This document shows, in pieces, positions 11,421 to 22,202 of a stretch of 64,000 nucleotides of DNA; positions within the stretch are counted from its first letter, which is position 1; each line of letters begins with the position of its first letter. The translations under genes and the position numbers were made by a program. The notes below the pieces were generated by a model. The model had not been told where the DNA came from. It searched no databases and saw nothing but the letters and a program-made list of their open reading frames with translations. The stretch is taken from the NCBI GenBank assembly GCA_027924585.1, contig BSBM01000076.1, positions 4,354,501 to 4,418,500 on the forward strand. The letters run 5' to 3'. The stretch is from Larix kaempferi. Taxonomy: Eukaryota > Streptophyta > Pinopsida > Pinales > Pinaceae.

Positions 11421-12154
11421 ATTAAGGGGGGGTGTTAGGATATTCCTATACTCCATCCTAGTCCCACCAGTATTTTGATCATTTACATTTTCAGTCATGC
11501 ATGCACCTTTAGGGTTTGCATGCATCCCAGTCATCATTCCAGCACCTAGCCCTCAATTAGCCAGCCCCCAGGAGCTTCTCACTATTCAATTTTAGCCCTC
11601 CAGTTGCTTAATGCGCCCTTCTTCCTTCATTTTAGGGAGCAACTCGCCCTTCTTCACCTACTAGTCCAGTTGTCACTCAGTTACACTTAGTTATAGTCAG
11701 TTACACTCAGTTACACTCAATTACAGTCAGTTACACTCAGTTACACTTAGTTACACCTACCAGAGTTAGTTTGACTAATGGTTGACAGTTACTTGAGCAT
11801 TGATGACTCCATTGATGATGATGAAGAATTCCAGTTGTGCTCTGATGATCATGAGGACACCTAGTTGTGCTCCGATGACACTCTATTGATCTTATGATCA
11901 CTCTGAGAGGCTAATTCGAATTGCCACCTTAGGCATTCGAATCCTCTCTACCATTGTACTATTTATTTGTCCATATTGTGATTAATTAACTAGTGTGTGT
12001 GAAGTATTATTGCTTCTATCCGAGTTCTACTGTACCATATTATTTTGTTGCTCATTATACTGCATTGATCACTCTTCTTCTATTTTCCTGCTTAATCATA
12101 ATTACTCTTGTGAGGTATACATCATCTCTTAGATATGCTGTGAGGATTTTCACA
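11421..12154 (+). repeat. Polypurine tract and 3' LTR of the gag-only element (LTR 11433-12154, 722 bp)
   Basis: The tract ATTAAGGGGGG precedes TGTTAGGATATTCC. The LTR ends GAGGATTTTCACA at 12154, followed by the TSD TCAAC. It is 30 bp longer than the 5' LTR, mostly because the CAGTTACACT-like tandem (about 11680-11755) has more units. Confidence 0.92.
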
Positions 12155-12159
12155 TCAAC

Positions 12160-13242
12160 CAACGGAATGGAGGTCATGTTAGGGAACGAGGACACACCAT
12201 ACATAGTAGAGCATATGACAAGTTGTATTATGAGTGCAGTGTATCGATATGAGACGAATTTGCATTTGGGGTACCATCATATCAGTAGCAGGAGTGTTTG
12301 TGAGGTGATGGATGACCTTCAGACGACTATCGAGCGGGTGACCAGGTTCGCGCACTTCACCACGATCACATCACTAAGGGTATGAGGCACCAACGATGGC
12401 AGTGTTGGTTTACAGGGATATTCTTAGACTCCATGGGATACTTGTGTACTTCCTTAGTGAGAGGGATGGACGATATTTGGGTACATTTTTCCCAGATCCT
12501 AGAAAATTGTCAGGCACAGGGTTGTTCAACAGAGTGCAGTCATGGACGATTGGTATGTGGCATGGGGGATCCTAGATCGAATGTGGACTCCAGGAGCTCA
12601 TATGACCAATTCGTATAATTTTTGTGATGCCTCGAGGGGGGATAACAAGGTAATTCCTTATGGCAAGATGGATTTTTTTTGAACCTCTACATCGAGTTCG
12701 GCAGGGGAGTGGAAGACCTTGACTCCACTAGGAAACAATTGTAAGATGTGGTCCTTGTTAGTGAGGATGGGTATCCTGGTTTCTAGAGCTTGGGATTCCA
12801 AGATTGGAGGATACCATCTATGCATGAGGGCCATATATTAATGATCAGAGTGGTGCAATGTTGGCATGGTGGGTCCTTTCTTAGAGTAGCATGGGATCTT
12901 TGGATTTCATGGTGGGACAGTTTACTAGCTAGTACAGATGGGAGATTCAGATTCTACTATCAGGATCTCACTCCTATAATACAATGGACCAGCTTCCTAG
13001 GAGAGCGATTCTATGAGAGGAGGACCGAGTATTTACAACATTTGTTCACTTTATTGATTTATGATCTGTAGGGGGCTCTTGTGTTAGCATATTGCAAGGA
13101 ATTATTGTATGTAGTAGGCGCTCCACACTTCTCCGGTTGGTTTGGGACCCTAGTATCATTTTCAGTTTTTGTATGGTTTAGTTGTGGAGTGTGGGGTTGC
13201 GATGGCATTGCTTGAGGACAAGCAATCTCTGGAAGGGAGGAC
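12160..13242 (+). pseudogene. 3' internal region of the gypsy element (unrecognised coding relic) and polypurine tract
   Basis: The frame that ended at 9240 resumes as NGMEVMLGNEDTPYIVEHM, then breaks. Open pieces at 12160-12384, 12382-12618 and 12790-13071 have no recognisable RT, RNase H or integrase motif. The last stretch reads GVAMALLEDKQSLEGRTVM and leads into the polypurine tract GGAAGGGAGGAC. That arrangement, a long tail ending at the LTR, is normal for gypsy elements. The body is either strongly decayed integrase C-terminus and 3' sequence or a replacement by unrelated DNA; I cannot decide. Confidence 0.5.
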
Positions 13243-13698
13243 TGTCATGTCCTTTTTTGGATGGCCACCATGGGGATGACTTATTATCCTATCAAGTCCC
13301 CGTAGGATATAATCAACATAATAGGGGATTAATTAATTATTTAATGTCACCTGAGTCCAAAAGCACTTTATAAAGTGACATTTAATAATTATTTCCTAAA
13401 GTGACCTTATAAAAGTCACTAAAATTAAAAGTGGTGCAAAATGGTAAAATTGGGACAAAGGGTCAACATGAGAATAAAATCCACTTTCTCACTAAAAGTT
13501 CATTTTTAATTTATAAAGTGAGAAAATTGAAGAAATGGAAGTTGAAGAGTCAAAAGAGTGAAAAATTGTTATAAAAAGTGAGAGCCCACTCTTTCATTCA
13601 ATCTAGTCATTTTGCATTTTCGAAACTTGAGAGCTCTTGAGCTTGGATTTCTCTTGGATGAAACCCTAATGGAGAAGAGATAGTTTTGGTGGGGAGAC

Positions 13699-14301
13699 TG
13701 TTAATTTTTAAGCATTAATTCAATATACTCTAGGATCTTTACTGAGAGAATAACATGTACAGTATATCAATCATATCAAGCATGTCAATCATGTCAATCA
13801 CAACAAGAGGAAAACATAAGAGACAATAGACACACAGAGTTTCCGTGGGGAAAACCCTAAGGTGAAAAACGCCACAACTTCCTCAAAGATAGATAGAGCA
13901 ATAATACAACCAAAGTAAAACCCAAGTACAAGAGATAGTCTTCTCCTAGCAGATGATCCTCCTCCTCACATGTGCACCACTTTCCGAGTGATGGAAGAGT
14001 GAGTAATGAGATGTCCAAATAGAGATCTCCCGATCTCTATTTATACTTGTCCTGTCCTGCCCAATAAACTAATGGGGCCGACCTGTATAGCTTAGCCTAA
14101 TAACCCATGGTTAACTTAATCAGGGCCGACCCCACACATGGTGGTCTAATAACCCATCGGCAAGTTACGACACTTGCGACACTTGTCAATACAAATGACG
14201 ACACTTCCGTATAGAGGAATAATAACATCTCTATAGGAGTACAATATACATAGATGAAATACATAGGTGAAATACATTCCGAAATTACATATACATCAAA
14301 A
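13699..14301 (-). repeat. 3' LTR of the 7.26-kb copia element
   Basis: 603 bp, the same length as its partner at 20353-20955. Plus-strand ends are TGTTAATTTTTAAG and ACATATACATCAAAA; the partner ends CAACA, so the terminal CA/TG at this inner edge has mutated. It contains GGGGCCGACC and CGACACTTGCGACACTTG motifs shared with the partner. Confidence 0.93.
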
Positions 14302-14949
14302 CTCCCTCTTAAATAAGAAGGTATTTCTCGACACATATCTGCTAGTACAAGTCTTCTTCTCTGGATCATCATCAGGGAGTCATCGTCCTTGAATCATCGT
14401 CATCATCACTATTGCTCCTATCTCAATCAATCTCCAATCTACTCGTCATAGGAATTTCTACAGAGCCAGTCCTTTTTCATACTGGATGTAGTCCCACCAC
14501 CTGCAGGTCTTCATCATCACTGGCCATACTGTGGAATCCTCAGGACTTATTACGTGCGTCACAATGCCTCGAAAGAGTATCCGAGGACCATTTATGTGCC
14601 GAAGCACGATTGAAAAGATCTCCCAGGTCCACTTACATGTGACTGTCACAAAACCTTAAAAGAGTGTCTTGCCAAGCAAGATCTCTAAAGAGCATCTTAG
14701 GCCTTTGTGATCCTGTCCAGATCTCCAGGACTTATTACGTGTGACCCCTACCACAATGCCTTGAAAGATCATCCCAGGACTTATTACGGGCACACAGCCC
14801 AACCTATCGGATCTCCTAGGTCTACTTACATGTGGTCATGGAAATGCCTCGAAAGAGAATCCTAGGACTTATTACGGGCACACAACTCTACCTGTCGGAT
14901 CTCCCAGGTCTACTTATATTCTCATCTGCACAACCTGTCCACGGCCACA

Positions 14950-15823
14950 GAGTATCAACCTGATACTCACCATACATCATCCTGATGTACATCATCACAT
15001 GATCAACCTGATCATCATCACTGCATCGTCCTGATGCATGTCATCTGGAGCAACATCCTGAAGCTCGTCATCCATGATCATCCTGATCATACAATGTATC
15101 CATCTGATACATACACAGACACACGATCCACCTGATCATACAATGTATCCATCTGACATATATCAACATACATGATCTACCTGATCATACAACGTATCCA
15201 CCTGATACATATACAGATACATGGTCCAATCATCCAACATGATGCATATACATATACATGACCCAACTGATCATATCCAACATCCAACATGATGCGTACA
15301 TACATACATATAAATGATCCAACTGATCATATCCAACATCCAACATGATGCATACATACATACATATAAATGATCCAACTGATCATATACAACATCCAAC
15401 ATGATGCATACATACATACATATAAATGATCCAACTGATCATATCCAACATCCAACATGATGCATACATACATACATATAAATGATCCAACTGATCATAA
15501 CAAGCATCCAACATGATGCATATACATATACATGACCCAACTGATCATATCCAACATCCAACATGATGCGTACATACATACATATAAATGATCCAACTGA
15601 TCATATCCAACATCCAACATGATGCATACATACATACATATAAATGATCCAACTGATCCTATATAACATCCAACATGATGCATACATACATACATATAAA
15701 TGATCCAACTGATCATATCCAACATCCAACACGATGCATACATATAAATGATCCAACTGATCATAACAAGCATCCAACATGATGCATATACAGAGCAGTA
15801 ACTGGAGCATCATCCTGATGCTC
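14950..15823 (-). repeat. Array of stem-loops with different, self-complementary stems around one core
   Basis: On the plus strand many units follow the plan arm-ATC-NNCCT-GAT-arm', with arms that differ from unit to unit but pair perfectly. GAGTATCAACCTGATACTC (14950-14968), TACATCATCCTGATGTA (14973-14989), ATGATCAACCTGATCAT (14999-15015), TGCATCGTCCTGATGCA (15022-15038), ATGATCATCCTGATCAT (15074-15090), TGTATCCATCTGATACA (15095-15111), and at the far end GAGCATCATCCTGATGCTC (15805-15823). Between 15200 and 15790 one version, ATGATCCAACTGATCAT, has been amplified with a 56-bp period. Stem changes are compensatory, as in structured RNA or paired protein-binding sites. The array lies in the 3' untranslated part of the element. 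Confidence 0.8.
15214..15790 (-). repeat. 56-bp minisatellite within the hairpin array
   Basis: The phrase ATGATCCAACTGATCAT begins at 15314, 15370, 15426, 15482, 15588, 15644 and 15700, mostly 56 bp apart. Units that lost or gained CATACATA steps are 48-50 bp long (15482 to 15532, 15700 to 15748). Each unit also holds CCAACATCCAACATGATGCA and a short (CATA)n run. About ten units are present, the outer ones more diverged. Long minus-strand ORFs over it are only repeat translation. Confidence 0.85.
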
Positions 15824-15904
15824 ATCATCCAGTGCTTACATCCACGGCCATGTGAAGGATCCTCCTCTCACCATGCTTAGAATGGCTCCAGCAAATGTGT
15901 CCAT

Positions 15905-17538
15905 CACTTCCTCCTCGAAGTGTCGTCAATCTGAAGAACACCAAGCCTCTCCCTGAAGTACTCAAACTTCACTCTGTCTAGTGGTTTCGTCAGCACATCT
16001 GCAACCTACTCATCCGTCGCAATATACAGGAGCTTCACTACTCCTCTCTACACCATATCCCTGATATAGTGATATTTGATCTCAAATTGTTTCGACCTGT
16101 CGTGAAACACCGGGTTCTCAGACAGCTTCACACAACTCTGGTTATCACAAAAGATACCAATAGCCTCCAACGGGAGATCAAATAACTCAGACAGTAGCTT
16201 CCGAAGCCATACTGCCTCACAACTAGCCAAACATGCTGCAACATACTCAGCCTCGGCTGTACTCAGTGCTACGCAGGACTGCTTCCTGCTAAACCAAGAG
16301 ATCACACCTGATCCCATACTGAAGCAACACCCAGATGTGCTCTTCCTATCTGCAGCACTACCTACCCAATCTGAATCAACATAACCCTGCAGGTTAAACT
16401 TTTGATTCACATCATACTTGAGCCCATAATCAATTGTACCCTTCAGGTGCCTCAGAATATGCTTTACAGCAACTAGGTGAACACCTCTGGGATCCATCAG
16501 GAACTGGCTCATTGTGTTCACCACAAAGCAAATATTTGGTCTTGTGTTCCTCAGGTACATCAAGGACCCAATCATCTGACGATACACAGTGACATCAACC
16601 GGATCACAAGAAGCATCACACAGAAGCTTCAGGTTCGATGCCATAGGTGTGGTCATGGCCTTGCAGTCCATCATCCCGAACCTCTTCAGGATCTCTACTG
16701 CATACTTCCCTTGTCCAAGGAAGATTCCATATGCACTTTGCCACACCTCCATGCCTAGAAAGTAGTGCATCATACCCAAGTCCTTCATCTCGAACTTGGC
16801 AGCAAGCTTCCTCTTGGTATCGGCAATCAATCCATCCTCTCCTGTTATAAACAAGTCATCCACATACAAGAGTAGTATCACATGATTGCCTTCCTCAACC
16901 TTGTAGTAAAGGTTGGAATATGCTTTACTCTTAGTAAATCCTAAGCTGGATAGAAAGCTGTCTATCCTGCCATACCAAGTCCTAGGAGCTTGCTTCAAGC
17001 CATACAAGGCTTTCTTCAACCTACACACATATGACTCCCTGTCATGTGTCTCAAAACAAAGTGGCTGCTCCACATACACTTCCTCCTCGACTACACCATT
17101 CAAGAAAGCTGTCTTGACATCCATCTGGTGTATCTTCCATTTCATCACTGCAGCCAGAGCAAGTACTGATCTAATGGAAGTGTATTTGGCCACAGAAGAA
17201 AAAGTCTCTTCATAATCAATCCCTTCTTTCTGGGAGAAGCCACGAGCTACAAATCTCTCTTTGTATTTCTCTATGCTGCCATCTGCAACATGCTTGATCT
17301 TGTAAATCCACTTGGAAGTCATAACATACCTCCCTTCAGGTCTTGAGACTGCATCCCAAATATCATTCTTCATGATTGACTGGTACTCCTCGATCATGGC
17401 ATACTTCCCGAATCCTGGGAACTTCAATATCTTCAATAGATAACTTTGTTGCTGGAACAAATGTTGTAGTCCTTCTTTTGTAGGTGATGGTATACGATCT
17501 TTCCTACAAGACAAGTTAAATTGCATGATTAGAAACAT
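15905..17538 (-). pseudogene. Copia reverse transcriptase-RNase H (disrupted near C-terminus)
   Basis: An open stretch of 496 aa (17538-16048) holds the [78 protein letters not shown] and the active site YVDDLFITG. It continues into RNase H with DSDWVGSAADRKSTSGCCF, STAEAEYVAAC and CDNQSCVKLSENPVFHDRSK. Two in-frame TAG codons follow (after RDMV, and within TDE-stop-VADVLTKPL), each where Gln is usual in the family. The true C-terminus is near 15905. RT catalytic residues look intact; no integrase is attached upstream. Confidence 0.9.
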
Positions 17539-17880
17539 CTCATAGTTTCATACCAAAATCTTACACATAAGAATATATGTCATACAGTCATGCAATTATT
17601 TTAGCCAATGCTTCAATACAACATTTATCCATATCCCGTAACTTTCTAGATGCCTTCCAATCTCTACCAGAACATTGTTAAGAGTGTACACAACTCCCAA
17701 TAGTTAGCAAAGAGGTTTCATTCTAGATAAGTAGAATGGAATGTTGTACAGTACCATAAGCCACTTACCCATTACTTGCATATTAGTAGTATCTTGTTCA
17801 TCAATGCAATTATTCTAATATGCATAATACACAACCTAAGTCTATGAACATAAGCATATACATCACTGAATAGCATTATT
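17539..17880 (-). other. Non-coding gap where integrase core and C-terminus should be
   Basis: About 340 bp without copia coding sequence separate the last recognisable integrase residues (QQKGV, near 18010) from the RT N-terminus. In an intact element roughly 250 or more codons (third acidic residue, GKXXKPEXLR-like and linker regions) belong here. The sequence is AT-rich and resembles nothing else in the window. Confidence 0.6.
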
Positions 17881-19325
17881 TTAAACAAATAGAATATACA
17901 AGAAATGACAATTCAAATACTTATCTTTGTTTGTTTGCTGGGTGGACTCCCTCTGAATCTTTGCTTCCTTGCAGGAGCTGCTGGAGTCCTCTTCTGAAGT
18001 AACATCTTCTACACCTTTCTGTTGTGAATTATAAGGAGTGGTGAATTCCCTCTTAATCACTGCATAGCACTTGAAGTCTGCTGAAGTGAATTCTCCACCA
18101 TTGTCGGATCTGAAGGTCTTGAACTTCTTTTCAGTGTGGTTTTCTATCAAGGCCTTGAATTCCTTGAACTTGCTGAATACTTCATCTTTGTTCTTCAAGA
18201 AATAAATCCCAAGTCTTCGTAGAGAAATCATCAATGAAAGAACCATAGTATACATACCCACTCAGAGAACTAGATGACATCGGACTGCATACATCGGAGT
18301 GGATAATTCCTTTTTCCTTACTTGCTTGTGATTTCCTTCTTTGTTTTCTTTCCTTTTGCAAATCCTTTGCAAACATCTTCATACTTTGACTGGATTTCAG
18401 GAAGACCCTCTACAACTTTACTTGCAATTGGTAGTGCTCTATAGTGCACATGTGCAAGCCTTCTATGCCAAAGTTCACTTGGCTCCATGGATTCATGTAC
18501 CATGGCATGTTCAGGTTGTCCCTTTAATTTATACAAACCTCCCTCTTGCTCTCCAATCACTACTGCATCATCAATAGTTTTACCTTTTGGCCATATTAGA
18601 ACTTGGCCATCTACAAATGCAACCCTCATGCCTTTTGCATCCAATGCAGATATGGAGAGTAAGTTCTTCTTGAGCCCAAGTACATATAGCACATCTTTCA
18701 TCTTTAAGGACCTCCCAGAGTCTAGGTTGTAGGAGGCTTCGCCACTTCCTTTGATGGGATATTGGTAGTCATCCCCAAGTTTCACCTTATGGGGTGACTC
18801 ATGTTCAGATAGATTAGCAAAGGATTCTTTAAACCTAGTCATGTGATTGGAAGCCCCACTGTCAATAAGCCAATCATTACAACCATGAGAAATAGTACTT
18901 GTGCGAGCAGAGATTAGAACATATTCATCTTCACTTGATGAGTCATCACTTTCTGCCCTAGCTTTCTTCTTTGGTGGTTCATCATCCTCAGCAGCATGAG
19001 CATGATATCTTCTTTTGTTATTTTTCTTCTTTTTGTTGAAGTTGTTGTTGTTGTTGTCCCCTTTGTTCTTGGGACAATCTGCAGCAAAGTGTCCCTTCTC
19101 ATTGCAAGTGAAGCATATGAGATCTTTCTTATGATGGTGGTGTGAAGGCCTTCTTTTGTGAGATGACTCCCTTTTGATCTTCCCTTTCTTGGCGTGAGTT
19201 GTGAGAGCTTGATCTTCATTCCCCATATTTTCTTCTTGTTCCACAAGCCTTGCTTCTTCTTGAGAGCATTCTTCCCATAGATCAACTTCCTTCTTGCACA
19301 AATTCCTTGAATAAAGGAATCCCAT
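17881..19325 (-). pseudogene. Copia zinc knuckle, protease and partial integrase
   Basis: Frame 19325-18318 (335 aa) contains the Gag knuckle CFTCNEKGHFAADC, a Lys/Asn-rich linker, the protease active site DWLIDSGASNHMT (DSG intact), and the integrase HHCC region ELWHRRLAHVHYRAL...VCKGFAKGK, where the last zinc Cys appears to be Phe. After frameshifts near 18320 and 18220 the catalytic core continues: HSDVCSP (first Asp), [24 protein letters not shown] (second Asp), then TPYNSQQKGV, where similarity stops before the catalytic Glu. The integrase cannot be functional. Confidence 0.88.
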
Positions 19326-19792
19326 GACCTAGGTAGGCCATTCAGAGTGGTCATGACAATTTCACCATTCTCCACCATTTCATCCACAGCTTCAAGTTGT
19401 TCCTTGATCTGAGAGACCTTGGAGAAATAGGATTGAATGGTTTCTCCATTATGAAGCTTTACCCCTTTCAATTGGTTCCGCAGAGTCATCTTTCGATTTA
19501 TGTTCTTCCCTTCAAACAGCTTGGTCAAAGAGTCAAACATAGCCTTGGGTGTCTTTAGAGATGACACATGTGGAATGAGATGGTCCTTGATAGAATCAAC
19601 AATGATCCTCTTTGCCTTGACCAAGTTCTTCTTGTGAAGAGACTTAGCCTCTTCTTCTTCTGGGACAGGGACCTCTTCCCTTATGTAAGTATCCAATTCA
19701 TTTTCTTCCAGGATTAATCCAATCCTATACTTCCATGCTCGGAAGTTATCAGCCCCTTCAAGCTTATCCTCAAGCTTGGTGTGGCGAGACAT
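19260..19792 (-). pseudogene. Copia Gag (frameshifted)
   Basis: The likely start is the Met of MSRHTKLEDKLEGADNFRAW at 19792. An upstream Met at 19840 is in frame but carries extra residues not seen in the family. Gag core landmarks are FRAWKYRIGLILEENELDTY, KTPKAMFDSLTKLFEGKN and MTTLNGLPRSWDSFIQGICA. Near 19300 a one-base frameshift moves the natural continuation (LWEECSQEEARL) into the neighbouring frame used by the protease ORF. The protein would coat element RNA. Confidence 0.88.
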
Positions 19793-20340
19793 CTTAAAGA
19801 GTACTTCAAATGGAAATAGAAAAGATTTAGGTCTTACCACTTGATTTGCTGAAAACTGGATCTAGTCCCGGATTAGGGTTTGTCAGAGAAACCCTAAAAT
19901 TTCAAACTTCTAAAAGGATAGAAAGATGCACCTTGATGAGTTGATTAGCCTGGTATATTCAGAATTTGAGATCTGCAAAGTTTCACCCTTCATAAATGCC
20001 TTTTAGTCTTCCTGGATTCACTAGGGAGGACCCTGAATTAGGGTTTGAGTTTCCCGGAGCTTCACCCAACCAAAAATCTCGATCCAAAGCTCTAAACTTC
20101 GATTTTTCCAAGGAGCTTCCAGATATGTCTTCATATTTTAGAAATTCCTATTTGTGTGGAAACTCTAATTTTTAGGGCCAAAACTGAAAGTGCTCAAAAT
20201 TGAATTATGATTGGATAGATAGATTCTCCTTGATGAGTAGAGTCAATCTACCTTACTGCTTTTCCAAAATATGTGGAGAGAAACCCAATAAACAAGAAAC
20301 CCTAGTTTCTGCCACTGCACAATGTCTTCTTCTCAGGGAA

Positions 20341-20955
20341 GCTCTGATACCATGTTAATTTTTAAGCATTAATTCAATATACTCTAGGATCTTTACTGAG
20401 AGAATAACATGTATAGTATATCAATCATATCAAACATGTCAATCATGTCAATCACAACAAGAGGCAAACATAAGAGACAATAGACACACAGAGTTTCCAT
20501 GGGGAAAACCCTAAGGTGAAAAATCCCACAACTTCCTCAGAGATAGATAGAGCAATAATACAACCAAAGGACAACCCAAGTACAAGAGATAGTCTTCTCC
20601 TAGCAGATGATCCTCCTCCTCACATGTGCGCCACTTTCCAAGTGATGGAAGAGTGAGTAATGAGATGTCCAAATAGAGATCTCCCGATCTCTATTTATAA
20701 TTGTCTTGTCCTACCCAATAAACTAATGGGGCCGACTTGTCTAGCTTATCCTAATAACCCATGGTTAACTTAATCAGGGCCGACCCCACACATGGTGGTC
20801 TAATAACCCATCGGCAAGTTACGACACTTGCGACACTTGTCAATACAAATGACGACACTTCCGTATAGAGGAATAATAACATCTCTATAGGAGTACAATA
20901 GACATAGATGAAATACATAGGTGAAATACATTCCGAAGTTACATATACATCAACA
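20341..20955 (-). repeat. 5' LTR (20353-20955) and primer binding site (20341-20352) of the 7.26-kb copia element
   Basis: Read on the minus strand, the 603-bp LTR starts TGTTGATGTATATG and ends AAAAATTAACA, followed by TGGTATCAGAGC. About 20 differences from the 3' LTR were counted by eye. The 560 bp between it and the Gag Met (19793-20340) is untranslated leader without other recognisable features. Confidence 0.93.
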
Positions 20956-21784
20956 GAGACAAACCCACCCTAGCTATTGGAAGGAAAAATCACTCAAATT
21001 TCTCATTTGTTCTTCATGGTCGTGGTATGTGATTTTTTATTCATTTCAAATCTGAGTTTGATTTTGCATTTCTAGAGATATCATTGATTATTTTGGGAGA
21101 GGATGCAATTATTTCTTGGAGATCTTGCTTCTAAAGAAATGGTGCAATTGTGGATTATCTTGGTCTTGGTTGGAGGGCACAATATTGGGGAGAATACCAT
21201 CCATATCTGCCACTAAAATTGATCACATAAGAAGGGTACATTCTTTATCCATTGGTAAAAAATCATGGGAGTAAGATCCATCTTGCATATTGTTGAAGAT
21301 ATCCATTGAATGCAACTTTAATGTGACAATGCACTCCCTCAAGCAAATCGTGGTAGTAAGTGTAATATTCTAGTGTGTATTTGGAGGGCATATTCCTCAC
21401 CTTTCTTATAGTTGGGATGCTTGGTATCAATTTTGATTTACAATCTCAGATTTATTAGAATTTCCATTTAGTTGGGGACGCAAAGGACTTTCATATTTAC
21501 ATATGCAAAGAGTGGCTACCACCACCATCATTTCCAGAGTTGAGATCACTGTAAAATCTGTAAATCACTGTGTTGGGTGTCTTACAGTACATTTGGGTGG
21601 ATATTTTTAATTTTGGGAAGCAAGAATATATTGTTGGGTGATTTCTTGATTATGGATGAACCCATTACTTATGTGCTAGGAAAGATTATTGTACCTCATA
21701 TATGCAAATGGATACCTACATGCATGTCTTTTATGCTCATTTAATTTAAATATAAGTTTTATGATTTTACTGATTAAAATATTC

Positions 21785-22202
21785 TGTTTGAATAACAGGT
21801 ATATCCACACAGACCGAACATCAAGGACACTGCTCACACACAAAGATCATAGATTGGTACACCAGTGTTTTGACGTGGTTAAAATCCCCTAGAGGCAAAC
21901 AGTCCACGGCCCTGACCAAATAGTTTCTACAGAGCAATTTATTATGAAGAAGAAAAAATATTACATGAGCTTCTCTCAATAATGGATCATTCGGAAAGTG
22001 ACGCTCCATGCTCTTTAAATAGAGATCATGGACCAATCGGGTGTTAAGACACGGATCACGTGTCGTTAATATCGAGAGAATTTGAACCATGGATCACTTT
22101 ATATCGTGACCATTGGATTACATATATACAAATGCATACCTAACGGATATATTAGACCAAGTTGAACTTAACTAACCCCTAAGTGTAAAAAATATCCTAA
22201 CA
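21785..22202. mobile_element. Solo LTR (418 bp) with TSD TATTC
   Basis: The gypsy LTR sequence ATTAAAATATTC breaks at 21784 and resumes at 22203 as TATTCCAGTGTGATTATG. The uninterrupted version is in the other LTR copy near 7405-7425. The insert begins TGTTTGAATAACAGG and ends ATATCCTAACA, with the 5-bp direct repeat TATTC (21780-21784, 22203-22207). No primer site, polypurine tract or coding region is present, so it is a solo LTR left by LTR-LTR recombination or a very short element. Reverse-complemented it starts TGTTAGGATATTTT, so the parent may run on either strand. Confidence 0.9.

Larger units (their letters stand above)
9241..12154 (+). mobile_element. Non-autonomous copia-type element with gag only (TR-GAG-like), 2914 bp
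   Basis: Two near-identical LTRs (9241-9932 and 11433-12154) flank a 1.5-kb interior, with a primer binding site at 9933 and a polypurine tract at 11421-11432. Both ends are TG...CA and the element is bracketed by a perfect 5-bp TSD, TCAAC (9236-9240 and 12155-12159). The interior encodes only the N-terminal part of a copia Gag, with no zinc knuckle, protease, integrase or RT. Movement would need enzymes from an autonomous copia relative. Structure matches the class called TR-GAG elements. It was inserted into the gypsy protease-pol linker. Confidence 0.9.
14302..15904 (-). other. Long non-coding spacer between pol and 3' LTR
   Basis: About 1.6 kb without coding potential. Its right end abuts the RNase H stop near 15905 and its left end is the polypurine tract. 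The part 14500-14940 holds diverged repeats of GGACTTATTACGGGCACACA and TCTCCCAGGTC phrases, for example near 14544, 14731, 14777 and 14865. The rest is the hairpin array described separately. Most copia elements have a far shorter 3' spacer. Confidence 0.75.
13699..20955 (-). mobile_element. Ty1/copia retrotransposon, 7257 bp, structurally complete but coding-defective
   Basis: Two 603-bp LTRs (13699-14301 and 20353-20955) flank minus-strand gag, protease, integrase and RT-RNase H relics. A perfect TSD GAGAC lies at 13694-13698 and 20956-20960. The plus-strand text next to the right LTR, GCTCTGATACCA (20341-20352), is the complement of the TGGTATCAGAGC primer binding site. The polypurine tract AAGAGGGAG lies beside the left LTR (complement at about 14302-14312). 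LTR divergence is about 3% by eye. Gag-protease frameshifts, loss of most of the integrase core, and TAG stops in RNase H mean that this copy cannot move alone. A long hairpin-rich spacer (14950-15823) lies between pol and the 3' LTR. Confidence 0.93.

Noticed and set aside
9241-12154. A gypsy rather than copia assignment for the gag-only element
   Set aside because: The FNYDEWKPKI and ETPQELWAHLDERFG motifs and 5-bp TSD with a TGGTATCAGAGC primer site fit copia Gag; nothing gypsy-like lies between its LTRs.
15200-15800. CRISPR-like regularly spaced repeats
   Set aside because: Units are contiguous 56-bp tandem copies with no unique spacers, in a plant retrotransposon.
15495-15828. Two overlapping minus-strand ORFs of 75-92 aa with a repeating HHVGC-like peptide
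   Set aside because: They are translations of the 56-bp minisatellite in two frames; the unit length is not a multiple of three, so the repeat cycles through frames. No coding evidence.
17504-17924. An intron between integrase and RT, with acceptor-like TTGTAG/GA and donor-like AAAG/ATAAGT
   Set aside because: The donor lacks GT and joining would leave the frames one base out of register; a deletion with filler is simpler.
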